DNA from: Capitella teleta
Taxonomy: Eukaryota > Annelida > Polychaeta > Capitellidae
Reading direction: 5' to 3'
Assembly: GCA_000328365.1 (NCBI GenBank)
Contig: KB298361.1
Span: 224,069-288,068 of the forward strand
DNA: 64,000 nt
Within the stretch, counting starts at the first letter, position 1; every line of letters starts with the position of its first letter. Made by a program: the position numbers and the translations under genes. Positions 12,880 through 26,111 of this stretch are shown piece by piece. Under the pieces are notes generated by a model, which was not told the DNA's origin, searched no databases, and was given only the letters and a program-made list of their open reading frames with translations.

Positions 12880-15601
12880 ATATAATATATAATATATAAT
12901 ATATAATAATAATATATAAGATGTATAAGGCATCATTGCGAATTATCATTTAAGAATCGCGCCTTTATAGGCGTCATCTGCTTTGCATAGTCTAATTCAA
13001 GGATATATTCAACTCTAAAAGGTCAGGATCACGTGAAATTGACCTCTCAGATGTCGCGGCAAGCAAAATAAGTCTCCTGTCATAAATTTGGGACTCACTC
13101 CATATACATGTACATGTTATTAGCATTTATTACCACATAATGTCTGCTCATTTCAACGATTTAAACATGTAGTCTCCTGTGTATGTCCATTGTCCATAAG
13201 AGCCTTCTAATGCAATTCATTATTTCAAGTGAGCAACCTGACATTTGCGTACAAACCTCTGTCGATCGAGTAGTGCATGCTTCAAGAATTTACGGCCGAC
13301 GCTTCCATCATAACGGACCCCTGTTTCATAACGGACCCCTGACGCCCTCACGCGGACTGCCGCTTCAGTATCTCCTCCCTCCGCTAGGTTTAGTGAATGG
13401 CACTGGTTCATGCAGCAAAGAAGATATCGAGGGTGACAGATGATGAACAGGCACGCAGCACACGCGCGCATGAAACCCCTCCCTGACGACGAAAGTAAAA
13501 TCATATCCTATATATACCGTGTATCACGATGCTGGATGTTATCCAACGAAATGGATGCTAAAAATGTTGAAATATCATCATTACATGTAGTGCAATAAAC
13601 TTATAGGCCTATAGTAGGTGAAGTATACGTATCTCAAGAAAGTAAATAAAATATTCGTTTTATGTATTGCTTGGATGTTATTAATTCTGCCATGTCATTA
13701 TGAGATATGTAATAGTCTATGGTGCATGACATGCATGTAGGTCAAATTAATTTAGATTTACACGAAGTAAATGCCACTCTGTCTGCTTAATGCTTTCATT
13801 AAGCTTGTCTTGTGCAATCAACAAGATTGCTTGGCACAAGACCAAGTTTTGCCGATTTAGACAAATTTATTGGCAAATACAGTAGCCATGAGTATTATAT
13901 ATTTAAGGTATTATTTTACAGAAGGAGCCAGAGGAGTAAGTATAAGTGGTGCTTGTAGTACTGCATGACGTCCGCAAAGCGCTTCATTAAGATCTTTCTC
14001 GGAAATCGCATGTTCATTGTCGTCATTGTATATACATGTCAATGATCTCCACTACTACCTAGATTGCTTGTAGGCACGGTGCATTCCGCCATTGCGCGTT
14101 ACACTCTTGGGGGCTCTGCAAACGAGCACGAAACACGAAAATCGGCAGTAGATGCTGCAAGTATAACGCACATGGGGATCATAACGCACACATCGGCATA
14201 ACGCATTCAGCAATCATAACGTACGAAACGGTCAAAGTTGTAATAAAACCCATGTTTTTATCGGTTTAACCAGAGAATAATAAATTTAATATTTTTTTTG
14301 TGGTTCCTTGCAGAATATAATAATAATAAAAAAACGATAAGGAAGCATTTAATAGCTATTTGTACTTACATTTAACTCATAAAAGTCCACTTATTGGGTA
14401 TTTTCACAAAGCTCAAAATTATATAATAATTATATGATTCAATATATGATCATGAACTCAATCAATGAACAAGAAATACAGTATATAAAAAATAATGCTA
14501 GCACTATAAAATATGCACTCAAAAGAACATGATTGATAACAGTAATACAATGTCAGTAACAGATGAAAGCCAGCACAATGGGCCTGGTTAAAAATATTAA
14601 TGATATAAAATTAACAGAATAAAACACCTACTTAAAAACAATTTATTTGTCGTAATCCACTAATCCAAGCATTTTTATTCGATTTGTGTCCCAATCGAGA
14701 TGCTCCAGAATCGACTTTGCATCAAACATGAGGCTGCACTTGTTGTACATTTGCTGATCCCCTATGCAATTTATCATTGAGTGTTGCAGAGTTTGCTGGG
14801 ATAATGAAGGATAATGAAATAAAGTTGGCTGAGCCATCTGTTGACACATATTGATCTGAGAAAAGACAGCCGTGAAAGAATCTTCATTAATCAAGAATGC
14901 ATTCACCATTTCAATTTCTTGAATTAATAAATGATAATGATTAAAAAACATTTCATACACAGGAACAGGGTGTATGTATAGTCCCACCCTCTCGAGTTTT
15001 TTTGTTGTTGTAAATGTGAAGCCCTTAATTTAATTATTGCTTCATTTAAAATCAGCCAGCAGATATTGATCACGTTTACCTACACAATGTTGTGAGGAAC
15101 AGCCTGATAATAATAACAGGATCTGCAAAACACAAAACTCTGAAGGCTAGTGACAAGGAAATCCCGAATATAAAGTGATGTCAAAGTGAAAATAAGAAAT
15201 TATAGTGAGCCAAAGACAAACCATCTCCCATAAATAAACTGATGCAGCCGAAAATAATTCAATTTCAAAGTAAAATAAACTTCTGCTTGTAATTGAGAAA
15301 TTACGAACGTAAGACAATGTTGAGTGTTTGGCGTACCAGTATACCTTCACTCTACATTTCAATCTTTCTAGTTCACCAGCGAAACTTGATTCTTCTTCTT
15401 GGTACTCTTTTCTTGCTTTTCAATATGAATGCAAAGGCTCCTCAGGCAATATTTCAGGTTGAGTTCCAAATGAACGAGTCTATAAGATTGAAAGAAAACA
15501 CTTTAATTATACGTGTATTTGGAGCTTATTGGCACTTCTTAATGAGAGTTAAAGTGTAATAAAGTATGTGCTAATGTAGCTGTCATAATACAGCGAGACG
15601 T

Positions 15602-15651
15602 NNNNNNNNNNNNNNNNNNNNNNNNNNNNNNNNNNNNNNNNNNNNNNNNNN
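15602..15651. other. Assembly gap, 50 N
   Basis: Fifty undetermined bases. The round number suggests a placeholder, so the true gap length is unknown. Confidence 0.98.
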
Positions 15652-17354
15652 CTGTGATTATCTGTGATATTGAACTAGTAACAGTTTCGTGAGTAAGCGC
15701 TGAACGTGTTATTTATGTACGTAGACCATATAATATTATTCAATAAGGCCTACTCATATAGGACTCACAGTATTATGAGTATAGGCAGTCATCCACAAGA
15801 CTATTCACGGTGACTAGGTCATGAAATATACAGAAATGTAGTAATTCAGTCAAGCAACGTATACAATATGATCAACAGGTCATGACTGACTCACCAAGTC
15901 AGCGACTGTCAGTGTGCACTGACTTACTTAGAGTAACTGACAATTTGACAGTGACATTCATACTGCATTAACTGCTGTCTAATCAGTAGGGCCTATATAC
16001 TCACTCAGTCACTATCATAATGATGACTATATCATATGATATATGGCTGCGTGACTGTCAAGTCTCAAGTCTGTCACACTCACACTGTGACTGAGTCACT
16101 GACGCGTCGTGACAGGAAGTTCAGCTGAATAATACATGCAACGAGACCTGCGTTTGAATGACCTATACACCTGTGAAAATTATGATTCGTATCTGCACTT
16201 CATCGGTTGCCACAATCCCGAACGACAACCTTTTTCACCACTTTCACATAGCCAAGAGAGCGATAATGGGTCCGTTTAACACTCTCGTTGCTACGACGCG
16301 GAACCAGTTGGTGTGACGTCATTTGAATTCAGAACGAGGCATGTTGGCCGGGGGTATATGCGCACCAAAACCGCTTTGAGCAATCCAGTCATATTAACAT
16401 CCTTGATACATGTAATCGAATGTGTGTCGATCACCAGACGACAATGAAATGGAAAATGAAAAGGAGATGAAATGCCAATAAAGTAGGCCTAGGACTCAGC
16501 CACTGAGAACGACCACCTGTGTTGACCTGTGTTGACCTGTGTTGACTCTTTTAAACTCCTTTTGTACCGTTTTCAATATGCACTTGTGAGGCATGAGGCA
16601 CAAGGCATGATGGGGTTCTACGTACGGCTCCACCCAACCCATTCGGGTGATACGGGCGCCAGAATAGAAGGCCCGGAACTTAATTGTACTTAATTTATTC
16701 AGAGACTTATTTGTATTGCCATGGTGATGAAGTTTTAAGAATGCTGTGGAGAACGCGGGCAATAGGTCGAGAATTATGCAAAATATTATGTAACAGTGGA
16801 GCGCACATGAAAAACTATTAGTTGGGCGGCTTGGTGTAAAAAAAAAATGTTCAAATATTGGAGGAAAGCATCAAAATTGGAGCCAGTGTAACTTAAAACC
16901 ACTTGGAGACATAGAGCCTTTGGGCCAATCTCTATCTCTGTCTGGAAACCCTAATTACCTGTTCTGGTTAATTAGTTCATTAGCTCATTAGCTAGCCGTG
17001 GCACCGCCGACTGTCTGAAAGCATCGAGTACGAGTTTAGTGTTTTCTGTATTCGAGGGCCACTTCCGCTGTTGCGTTGGACCATGTTTCGTGAATTGTGG
17101 TGCATATTTCATTTTATGGGATCAAAACAAAACACGATTTACAACGACAGATTATGCTATTAGACGGCATTATACACTATTCGGTCCAATTTCGTGCATT
17201 TAACTGCTATAATTATGGAAATATGACCAAAATGTTGTTTGTTTTTTTTTGTTTTTTGTTTTTTTTTTTGTTTTTTTTTTTTTAAATAGGCAAAGTCAGC
17301 AATTAGGGGGTAGGGTAAGTTATTTCCAGGTATGGCTAACTATAATTCCAAAAG

Positions 17355-17390
17355 ATGTAACCGAGAATCATCCTGAAACCTCGGTTACAT
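17355..17390. repeat. Inverted repeat, 11-bp perfect arms
   Basis: ATGTAACCGAG is matched by CTCGGTTACAT across a 14-base loop. It is an isolated foldback in intergenic DNA. Confidence 0.8.
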
Positions 17391-18950
17391 AACGGTCTCA
17401 TTGGCTCCCTGGGCGAAATTTTTAAAATGGCTCTGGATCTAGAATCCTTAGCGGATTTTAGCGGATTGTGGATATGTTGTGCAGCTTCCAACTCTGCATC
17501 GGTACACTAATTATGAATTATGTTTCAATTTGTCCGGGACCCATGATTGCGTTATGATTGGATGCGTTATGACTCGTCCCTTACGTCAAGCGTTTATTAA
17601 CTTTTTAACTTGTCATTAACAGGTTTAACCAATATGCATAGAATAACTCTTGAGGGTGCATTCTTACTTTAATTAATACTTGTAAACTATTCAGCTCCAC
17701 GTCTATTGACGCGGCTTCGGATGAGAATCAACCCACGCAGATCTCTGCTTCGCGTTTTGCATTAATAAAATCGCACGTGAAATTGGACATTTTTTTCCGG
17801 CTGCAATTTGTCGATTTCGTTCTGCCTGGAGGCGCATTTGATGGGGAAATGGATGTGGCATTTGCGTCGATTTATGGAAATGCATATTTCATGCGAATTC
17901 ATTGGTGGAAATCCGGGATTTGTGTTGGCAGCGATGACATCAACTGCGTGTAGTCTTAATCATCTTGGAGGCGGTCATTCTCTTCACATCTCAACGTTGA
18001 CATTTTGATGACGTCGTGAAGATTACATTCGTGATATGTCGAGGCTATCATAGTTTTCGTAGAAAAAGAAAACTGATAAATGATAATAATTATGACACAT
18101 TTTATACGTGCAGAAACACAGCAATGCGTGTAACAAAATAAAACAGGTAGACCCACGAGGGAAGTTTTACCACATGCATGAATTAAAGAGTGTTTACGTA
18201 CTATATATACTATGTCGATCATATAATAATAATAATAAATTGCAATCAATAGCATTATTTACTTGTCCATATTATGCGTGGTGGTATTCAATGAATTCAA
18301 TTTGACAAAGGTTACATATTAATTATTGAACGCATGCTGACGAGGGCAGATATTCGTGCCTCGGACGCAGATCGCGTTGTACTGGAGAATCATCGGTACT
18401 TTGTGCACGGAGGAAGTATTTATTTGTAGCGGCCTGTTACAAATAAATGAGAAGGGAAATATCTACACGTGTACTCTGAAATCAAAATGTCATCGAAGCA
18501 TCTTCTATTTTACACTTTGTTCATATATTTTCATTCAAGAACAACAGTCCTTGTGCATATTTAGGCGAAATTTCAGCTCTCCGTGTCCAGACACCCTATG
18601 CTAAACAAAAGACCCTCCGATCATTCCTCAATTATTCAAGTATTCGTAGGTAAGCATGAACACTCAATTTACATTGCCTAACGAAAGCAAGGAAGAATAA
18701 TTGTGAAAAAGGTAAACAAGTGAGAGACAGCCACGGATGAAGAACACAGGAAGAGGTAGAAGACTTGTTAGTATACAGCAACCAATGGATGTGACAGACG
18801 ATGTAACAACATTCCTCCTATAATCGGGAGACATTTTTCATTAAATAAAATAACAATTACAGCAGAGCTTCATTGCACTAACTCGTAACATTCAAATACT
18901 TCAAGTGATATGATCTTGAACATGAAATAACAACAGCAACAACAACAGAC

Positions 18951-19496
18951 TTAATCCAAATACAAGCCGTAGATTAACCCGATTGAGTAAACGGAGCTGT
19001 TTCTGTAAGTGGCTGCTGCAAAGTTGTCACTCAGAGGGTTCCAGAGACACCGCGAAGCCAGCTGCACACCTTGCTCGGTGTCCTGGCCTATGATCACCTG
19101 CGCAATCAAGCGGTACCTGTCGTATCCTTCATCTTTGATTCTTGCTTTGATCACCGAACACAAAGTATGCGCCAACCGGGAGCAGTGCTCAGCATCGTAT
19201 TTCACTTTATGCAAATGTGATTCCAAAACGTCCTTCAGAATACGCTCGGCTTTCTCAGCGCAGAATTTATTCTTCTGATCCGGCTGCGTCTTGTAGGTCG
19301 GTTCGGTGGCTGTCACCTGTTTGGGTCCTAATTGGAACGAGGACGTTTGCGATGGAACTGGACTGAGTGCTGACCGCTGGCTCCTGCTATCTGACGTCAT
19401 CCGGTGCACCTTCAAGATGCCCTTCGGAACCCTGGAGGCGTGCGAGGTCTGCTCCAACCCCATGATGGATGCTGGTGCTCGCTTCTCTCGACTCAT
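18951..19496 (-). CDS. Tctex1-domain dynein light chain (DYNLT5/DYNLT4-like)
   Basis: A single-exon 181-residue ORF. Residues 1-75 are Ser/Pro-rich and probably disordered. About residues 78-181 form a complete Tctex1 domain: KAERILKDVLESHL, then CSVIKARIKDEGYDRYRLIA, VIIGQ, SRCLWNP and the terminal IYGLYLD, which follow the family's helix-helix-strand pattern. Such proteins are dynein-associated light chains or adaptors, often in cilia and flagella. The long N-terminal extension fits the TCTEX1D1/TCTEX1D4 type better than the 113-residue DYNLT1. The ATG is four bases past an acceptor-like TTCTTTTTCGCAG, so an upstream non-coding exon is possible. There is no sign of breakage. Confidence 0.9.
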   Translation of the reverse strand: MSREKRAPASIMGLEQTSHASRVPKGILKVHRMTSDSRSQRSALSPVPSQTSSFQLGPKQVTATEPTYKTQPDQKNKFCAEKAERILKDVLESHLHKVKYDAEHCSRLAHTLCSVIKARIKDEGYDRYRLIAQVIIGQDTEQGVQLASRCLWNPLSDNFAAATYRNSSVYSIGLIYGLYLD

Positions 19497-22400
19497 GGAT
19501 CTGCGAAAAAGAACCCATGTTGAAACAGAACTTAGCTGAAGGGGGCTTCAGCGAGCACATGCTTTCATTACTCGGATACCGTATCGATCAAGCTGGCAAG
19601 GTGGTCTAATTGTAATCAATCGAGCATGGCGAGAAATGAACCCACCATTGCAGTGAAGCCACTCGCTTCGTAGTTCGGCTACGGAGCTCCACTTGCAGCA
19701 TTGCAGCGTATCAATCCGCAACACAATACGCTTTTTCATTAAGCCGACCTATTTCGCTGTTGTCTTTATTACACCGACCACGAAAAAGCAGAAATCGATG
19801 AGGCAAACAGCGGAGTTGCGAGAAACCCAATACTTTTGCTACTTGACATCATTGTAATCTCACGATCTGCATGCTTATAAATCAATCAAGCGTGACCAAG
19901 GATCGAATCAATCTTGTGATCAGCAATTACTAGTGTTGAAGGCCATTGATTACGTCACCAACGACAACCTTTCATTTCCTAACATATTAGGAAATCTTTG
20001 ACTATTTATTTGGAGAATTGAAGTGTATTTGATTTTATGCGAGTGCATATAATTATTTAGTAGTCTACGCTTACATTGCAACGTTCAAGGACTTCATGTA
20101 CAACTGTATTCACACCTGACAACAAATCACAATATGTATTTCCAGAATAGCGATAATGATCTTATGCATACATGTATAAGGAAACAGAGCTACACAGTAC
20201 ATGTATAGGCCCTATGCATATATAAATGTATAATATATTCGCCTCTGGTGTCCAATGAACTCGGGTTGGAAGATTTTGAGGAGAAAGAGCGAAATTCAGA
20301 ATCAGCCGATGGAATGCCTCGAAATGATCAAAGGGTCAGATACAAGTGACGCCTTTTGTGTGTCAATATCGTCACATAGAAGCTAATGATGATATCAAAC
20401 AGAGAGCCTCTGTGTCAACATCTGCAATGATATTCGTGCACCAATAGCTCTAATACCACAAATATTTCGTGTACCTTGGCAAATAAAATCATTGCCTGTC
20501 GATAGTTTACAGCAAAGCAAATCGCATCTGATATCCTTCCATCTCACTCAAGATTTAATTTGCACTCCTAAGAATTCAAAGGACAGATACCTGCGTATAT
20601 ACTGAGGCGTACATGTCAGTTAATTAGCTAGTTAGTACATGCATGCAGCCTAATCCGACAGTCGGCGTCCTTTTCTGCGCAATCTGCTTCGCACTCCCCC
20701 TCCCCACAGTCATCCGTATGTTTCTCACCGGGTCTCTCCTTCTCAGCCAACCCCCGCCCCCAATGTCTCTCCTTCAATCGAAGCCAGGATACGCTTCGGT
20801 GTTTCCTGATCTTCCGTCATCTCATCTCTTGCAGTTAACATGATTCTCTTTGCATCCACATCTTCTTTCTCAGCCATTCTTTCGTTCTTCTCTCAGTCCA
20901 ACATGCTCGCAGTTCTCCTACCAAGCGTGTTCACATGTAGGCGTCCTGTGCCATGTATTTGTGCCACTCGGATATCCAGCATGAAATGAACATAGCAATA
21001 TGAAATTGACGTCTTTGTGCGAGTGCTGTGTAATGTTGTGTGTTCGTTAAACATTACTCGTACCCAAACATACCTTGCTGCTGAAGAGATAATTCCGTGA
21101 CACCTGCCGTCAAATATCAGATTCCTACTCAGAGTATAATACACCAAATACAGAAACTACTTGAACTGACCAATCACTGACCCTCCGCCAGGCACCTTTA
21201 ATCACACATACCTCAAACCCACGATCACAATACAAATCGACCCGTAGCTCAAATAAATCAAGAACGCCCACCTTTATTAGCTAGTTCATATAAAAGTTAC
21301 TTCTATTGTGAGGAAACACACACTGAACAACAAACCGATGAGACCTCAAGCATACGCTAACACCTGACCGCTAATTGAACGTGATGATGACTAATGAGCA
21401 CATGTTGCTATATGTTAGCTCACCTTGTTTGCCACTTACTCCGAAAGAGGGCTGGCTGTGGCGTTTGATTTCACGCCGGATATGTTTCTCTAACGGTGAT
21501 CAGCCTTGGATTATAAAGTTTCGATTAACTTCATTCACCTGATCCCGTGTTTATTATACGAGCAGGCTGCTTAATTATACAACCAGGAGCTCCCTTTACT
21601 TATACGATGAAAGTTATTGGACAATGCATATAGCTTTGTTGGTGCTTGATATGCATTAATTATTCTATTGTGCTGTATGTAGCCATGTTTGGTGTATTGC
21701 AGCATATAATTAAGTGAACATTTGCCAATAGGCTGAGGAGTAAAACCAAAATTGCGCAATTCTATGGTTTATCCCCGACATCGAAGAATATATTTTCAAT
21801 TCTCATTCTATTATGATTGATCGGAAGGATAATTAAAGTTTGTTTGTTGACGGAATTTACGCTGAACTCTTGGGTTGATGCAGGCTGTCGTTCCTGTATA
21901 TGTATTGCATAATAAGTTGAACACCTCAATTTCCTTGCCACATGAGGACTGCATTGTACTCCGTCGATGTTATGAGATCCCGGGTGACGATATCCTGCAA
22001 GGATCTTGAGTCACCTCAGGGTTCCATCCAGCGAACTTCAACTTTTGTAGTCGGATGCCACCGACGCCCAGTGTGTGAGGACACCGTTACAGAGTTTGCC
22101 CTCGGTATTCGTCACTTAGAAGTATACAATCAGAGCCGTATAAATTGTCTAAAATGAGCCCCTTTATCCTGTTTATCAAATGACCTTTAAATTATAATCG
22201 GTGACCTCTATTCGATTAGCATTATTCGGCACCACCCTTCAACTGCACATCTTTTATTCTTATGGTTTCTTATTCAACGTGATGTGCACTTGCTTATGGC
22301 ATTACCGTGCCAAATATGAAAGATATGCTTGGCAATATACCTAGATTTTTGCCACGGTCACAGCTACCAGAAAATACACGTTGCCATTTGTCTGCTGAGG

Positions 22401-23730
22401 CTTCCGTCTTTTATCGTCATTTTAAGAGTTTTTCGAAGTCTTAATTGCGGATAGTAAATTTTCAGTGTTAACTTTCGTCATTCCGATAATTCATTATTAA
22501 AACCTGATCATTTTGGTGTTACTTGTATGCACTCAATGTGTAATCAATCTCAACGACGCAACGCAATGCTACGCCAGGTATGGATATCAAATCTCATACC
22601 TACAATTAAATCACTTTTTTAGGGGAGAGGGGTATCGCCAGTAACAAGCCTTTTCCTAATTTGAGAATAATGTAACGTATGTCTCTTTCGCGCTTTGCTC
22701 GGTTGTGCGTAAGCCACTGCAATTATGCATACATACAAGATTCAAACATGCATAAATAAGTACATGTACTAAATATTCTGACATATGTGCTGGTGTAACC
22801 CTTTATTCAATCCTGTGTGAAGGAGATTAATGTTCGTATGGTCATCATTCATCCACGTGAAGTAGTGTCCATTATGTACGTTCAGTGATAAATCAATATT
22901 TAGCTTCTATATTTGGTCATAAAAGGACACACCATTGACCATCAATAATGCATTACAAAAGCTCTTAGAGTGTTAGCAACGAGTATAGATGCATGGGGCG
23001 ACCCTACATACCCCTGTCATGCAATTTAGCAATTGCGGATCCGAAAGCTCATGATGAAAAATTAGCGAGTTCACTTCATCTCTTTGGCTATGATTGTCTG
23101 GAGTTCTAATCATAACGTAAACAACAGATTAATGCGGAGCCATCAAAAGCAGAGATCAAGCAATATTGCTGATCTGCACCTCATAATGAGTCCTATTTAT
23201 TGGCACGCAGTTTCCGTATGTTCAGTAATTTTCTCCTCCGGCCAGATTATCCAGTAATAGAGAATGGGTGCCTTATATGATCTAAACACGAAAGTCACGT
23301 TTCTATATAGAGCTTTTGAAAGCAGTGAGAAAAGTCAACAAATGTTCGTCGAGGAAGTGGATTATACATGTAGACCTGAATCATCGAAGTGTTGTTCTAT
23401 CAGGTTGAGTTATATCAGAATTGTTAAAACTTAGATTAAGAAGAAGCACATGCCAAGAAGCCAAGTGTTAGCACTGCTTGGACCTGTTGACAGAACCCAT
23501 AAATTAATAAATTATATTGATTGATTGATCAGGGAGACGTGCCAGTCGATTGGCTGTCAGTCTTTGAAAGCCCAGAAGCATTTGTGTTGAATTTGTGTAA
23601 ACATCTGAGGAAGCGCTGTCAAATTTCAAGTATTGATCTAAATGATTGTGGGCTTCTCCGTGCACACTCTTCTCTTTGGTGTGACAGTGGCAAAGTGATG
23701 CATTCCAAGCGAAAATAGGATTTCAGCAGC
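19497..23730. other. Intergenic region between the dynein light chain and orphan ORF
   Basis: Nothing here has recognisable coding similarity. The sequence is AT-rich with scattered TAATTA and CATAACG motifs. A 65-codon ORF at 23521-23718 lies just upstream of the orphan ORF in the same frame, separated by a stop, and is not supported as an exon. Confidence 0.5.
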
Positions 23731-24498
23731 ATGGATTCGGGACTTGATCTGCGTTCCATCTTAAGTCAAGATGACTACACAACTAAGTCTGACGTGGGTA
23801 CGCATTATAAACAGAGGAAGTGTGCTTATTCTCCGTTCTCCATTTCGTCCAACTACAGCAGTTTGGCGGAGGTTTTGAATGTGCGGACTGGGAAGGGAAA
23901 GAAAAGAGGGAAGATGGATAAAAGTAAACCACTGTGGAAGGTTCCTAGATCCCCAGATTCTTCCCTGGCGTTCAGCAAGAAAGTCAACCTCATAGATCGC
24001 AAAACTATCTACAGCGATAAGCAGGACCGACTTTTGCAGACCCTGGAGACCGATAACGTAGTGTTTCCTCCCTTGGATAAAAACATGAGGATGACGGCGG
24101 CAAAACCAGACGCAAATCTAACGCTGGAAAAAGCGGTTGTGATGGCGAATTATCAGAACAGTCCTCGGTCCCAACCGCATCAGATCAGGTCGATGTTTCC
24201 CCATGCAAGTGTTAAGATCATCGAGTGTGCATCAGAGGACGATGATGACATGAACAGTGTGCTTTCCTCCAGGGACCACACGCACCAGCTGATAACCGAC
24301 CACGACCACCCAAGACGAGAGCAGTTCTGTGACGTCATGAACCGGAAGTATTGCACCGACTGCATTGGGCAAAAGAATCGGCAAAATATAAAGAGGTACG
24401 ACAGTGCCTACCTGCCAGCTTTGAAGAAGAGAGACAAAGTGGGCTCCGATAAAATTGCCAAGAAAATCAAACGCATTGTGATTAATTTGAACGTTTGA
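23731..24498 (+). CDS. Orphan protein, 255 residues, family not recognised
   Basis: An uninterrupted 255-codon ORF, much longer than chance ORFs in the surrounding AT-rich DNA. The start context is favourable (CAGCATGG), preceded by an acceptor-like GATTTCAG, so the coding exon may be the last of a spliced transcript. I do not recognise the family. The protein is hydrophilic with no signal peptide or membrane segment. It has a lysine-rich patch at about residues 52-70 (GKGKKRGKMDKSK), an acidic patch ECASEDDDDM at about 168-177, a CTDC pair at about 212-215, and a basic C-terminus. This composition suits a nuclear or scaffold protein, which is inference only. A possible polyA signal AATAAA lies at about 24766-24771. 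It may be lineage-specific. Confidence 0.55.
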   Translation: MDSGLDLRSILSQDDYTTKSDVGTHYKQRKCAYSPFSISSNYSSLAEVLNVRTGKGKKRGKMDKSKPLWKVPRSPDSSLAFSKKVNLIDRKTIYSDKQDRLLQTLETDNVVFPPLDKNMRMTAAKPDANLTLEKAVVMANYQNSPRSQPHQIRSMFPHASVKIIECASEDDDDMNSVLSSRDHTHQLITDHDHPRREQFCDVMNRKYCTDCIGQKNRQNIKRYDSAYLPALKKRDKVGSDKIAKKIKRIVINLNV

Positions 24499-26061
24499 GC
24501 AACTTTACCCGAACGACCAATATGTGCCCATCATGCTGTTCCATGACTTTTTGTTCGCTATTGCATTCTGCATAACTGATATGATTTTTGAAGTCTTATG
24601 TAATTGAGTATGAAGGAATATTAAACAATTCTCTGTATTAACCATTACAACATTGATTCTTGGTCACATATATCGATTATATGACATTGACTGTCCTAAT
24701 TTCATTGATCACATTATCATGTCTTGTGGCCATGTGATTATTCCGGGTGGTCGAAGTCAGACTGTATAATAAATTAATAATATGGCATAAACATTTATTT
24801 AAAATTGAAGCATATGTAGTACGTGTCTGGGGTCATATAACGTGCAGGGATAAGTTGTTGTGAACGCACAGAAGCCCAAGCGCAATGTTGCGGTATATAA
24901 ATCAATAATTTATTTTAGTTCTTTTAATTTATAAGTAAATAATTTGTGCGAACAATCAATAACACTTACATTATATTTCCATTTATCATATTTTTGCCCC
25001 TTTATCAGAACGGCATGCCGTTATATAAAAAGGCAGCTGCATTTAATTTGTCGACCTATATCAGCACCACAGATATAGAAGGCAAAAGAGTAGTTTGCTA
25101 TTACTAGTAGATGCAGTGCTCATGCATAATTCAGCAATTCTCTTATATGAATTAACAAATCGACGAGATCGCCTCGGAGTTGAAAACCTATCGCGGAGGT
25201 GACTCAGATTTCAATATATGTAATATAATAATTCATTTCGTACAACACGTGCACAATAATGTGAAGGGAAAAAAAAAGAACACAGAACAATATAGAAAAA
25301 AAAAAACTATAGTATAAATTATATATGATATATATGATATATAATAATTATAACGCATAATACATTATATATGGCAGTTGATATTGGCAATTAATGGTTC
25401 TTTTTTCTAGGTTTATCATGGGAATAATAGGTATTATATGGGAATAATTATTATTTTATCGCATCAGAAAATATAATTTATTCGTGGCTATATGGATTTA
25501 GGTGGTGATTCCACATTAGCTTGCTCAGCTTGCTTGTTTTATAAACATCGATCTTTGAGTGCACGTTTGGCAGCATTCAATTTTCTGATCCTTTGATCCT
25601 GTTTAATTAAGTTAAAAATCCGCCATTCGTAAGTATTTACAGAGTTGCAGTTTCTTTGATTGTGTAATTTTCGAAGGAATACTGACAAACTTTAACCATA
25701 GAGGAAGAATAATGAGAGTGGACATGTTGCTTGAACGCCGGTCTTTCCCCTAGCGAGCGAATTTTCGTTATTGTCCGCGGCCAGACTCGAGCGCCAGTCA
25801 CTGCTTAACGTGTGTATCCCCTATATACCTGGCTAAAAAATGACCAAAAATCGTGGTTAACACGGTCATATCTTTTTACTCCAATGAGCGACAACTTAAA
25901 AAATTACAAGATATTGAGACGCAACCATCATGAATATTTTGTGAAAAATTCAAATCAATATCAAATATAATTGCAGAGTTATTCGACTTTTGTCAAACAT
26001 GATCAGAAACATTTTCGTGTTTAAGCGATTGCGGGCTGTCTCCACGTAGAGACCAGGGAGT

Positions 26062-26111
26062 NNNNNNNNNNNNNNNNNNNNNNNNNNNNNNNNNNNNNNN
26101 NNNNNNNNNNN
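26062..26111. other. Assembly gap, 50 N
   Basis: Fifty undetermined bases, probably a fixed-size placeholder. Confidence 0.98.

Larger units (their letters stand above)
11936..18950. other. Gene-poor region with AT-rich palindromes and simple repeats
   Basis: No supported coding gene is visible. Contents include an A-rich tract at about 12300-12350, an AT palindrome cluster near 12840-12920, a cluster of CATAACG motifs at 14161-14225, an assembly gap at 15602-15651, a GTCA-rich stretch at 15860-16110, a (GTGTTGACCT)3 repeat near 16517-16546 and a T-rich run at 17237-17284. A minus-strand ORF of 114 codons at 14643-14987 has no recognisable feature. Confidence 0.5.
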
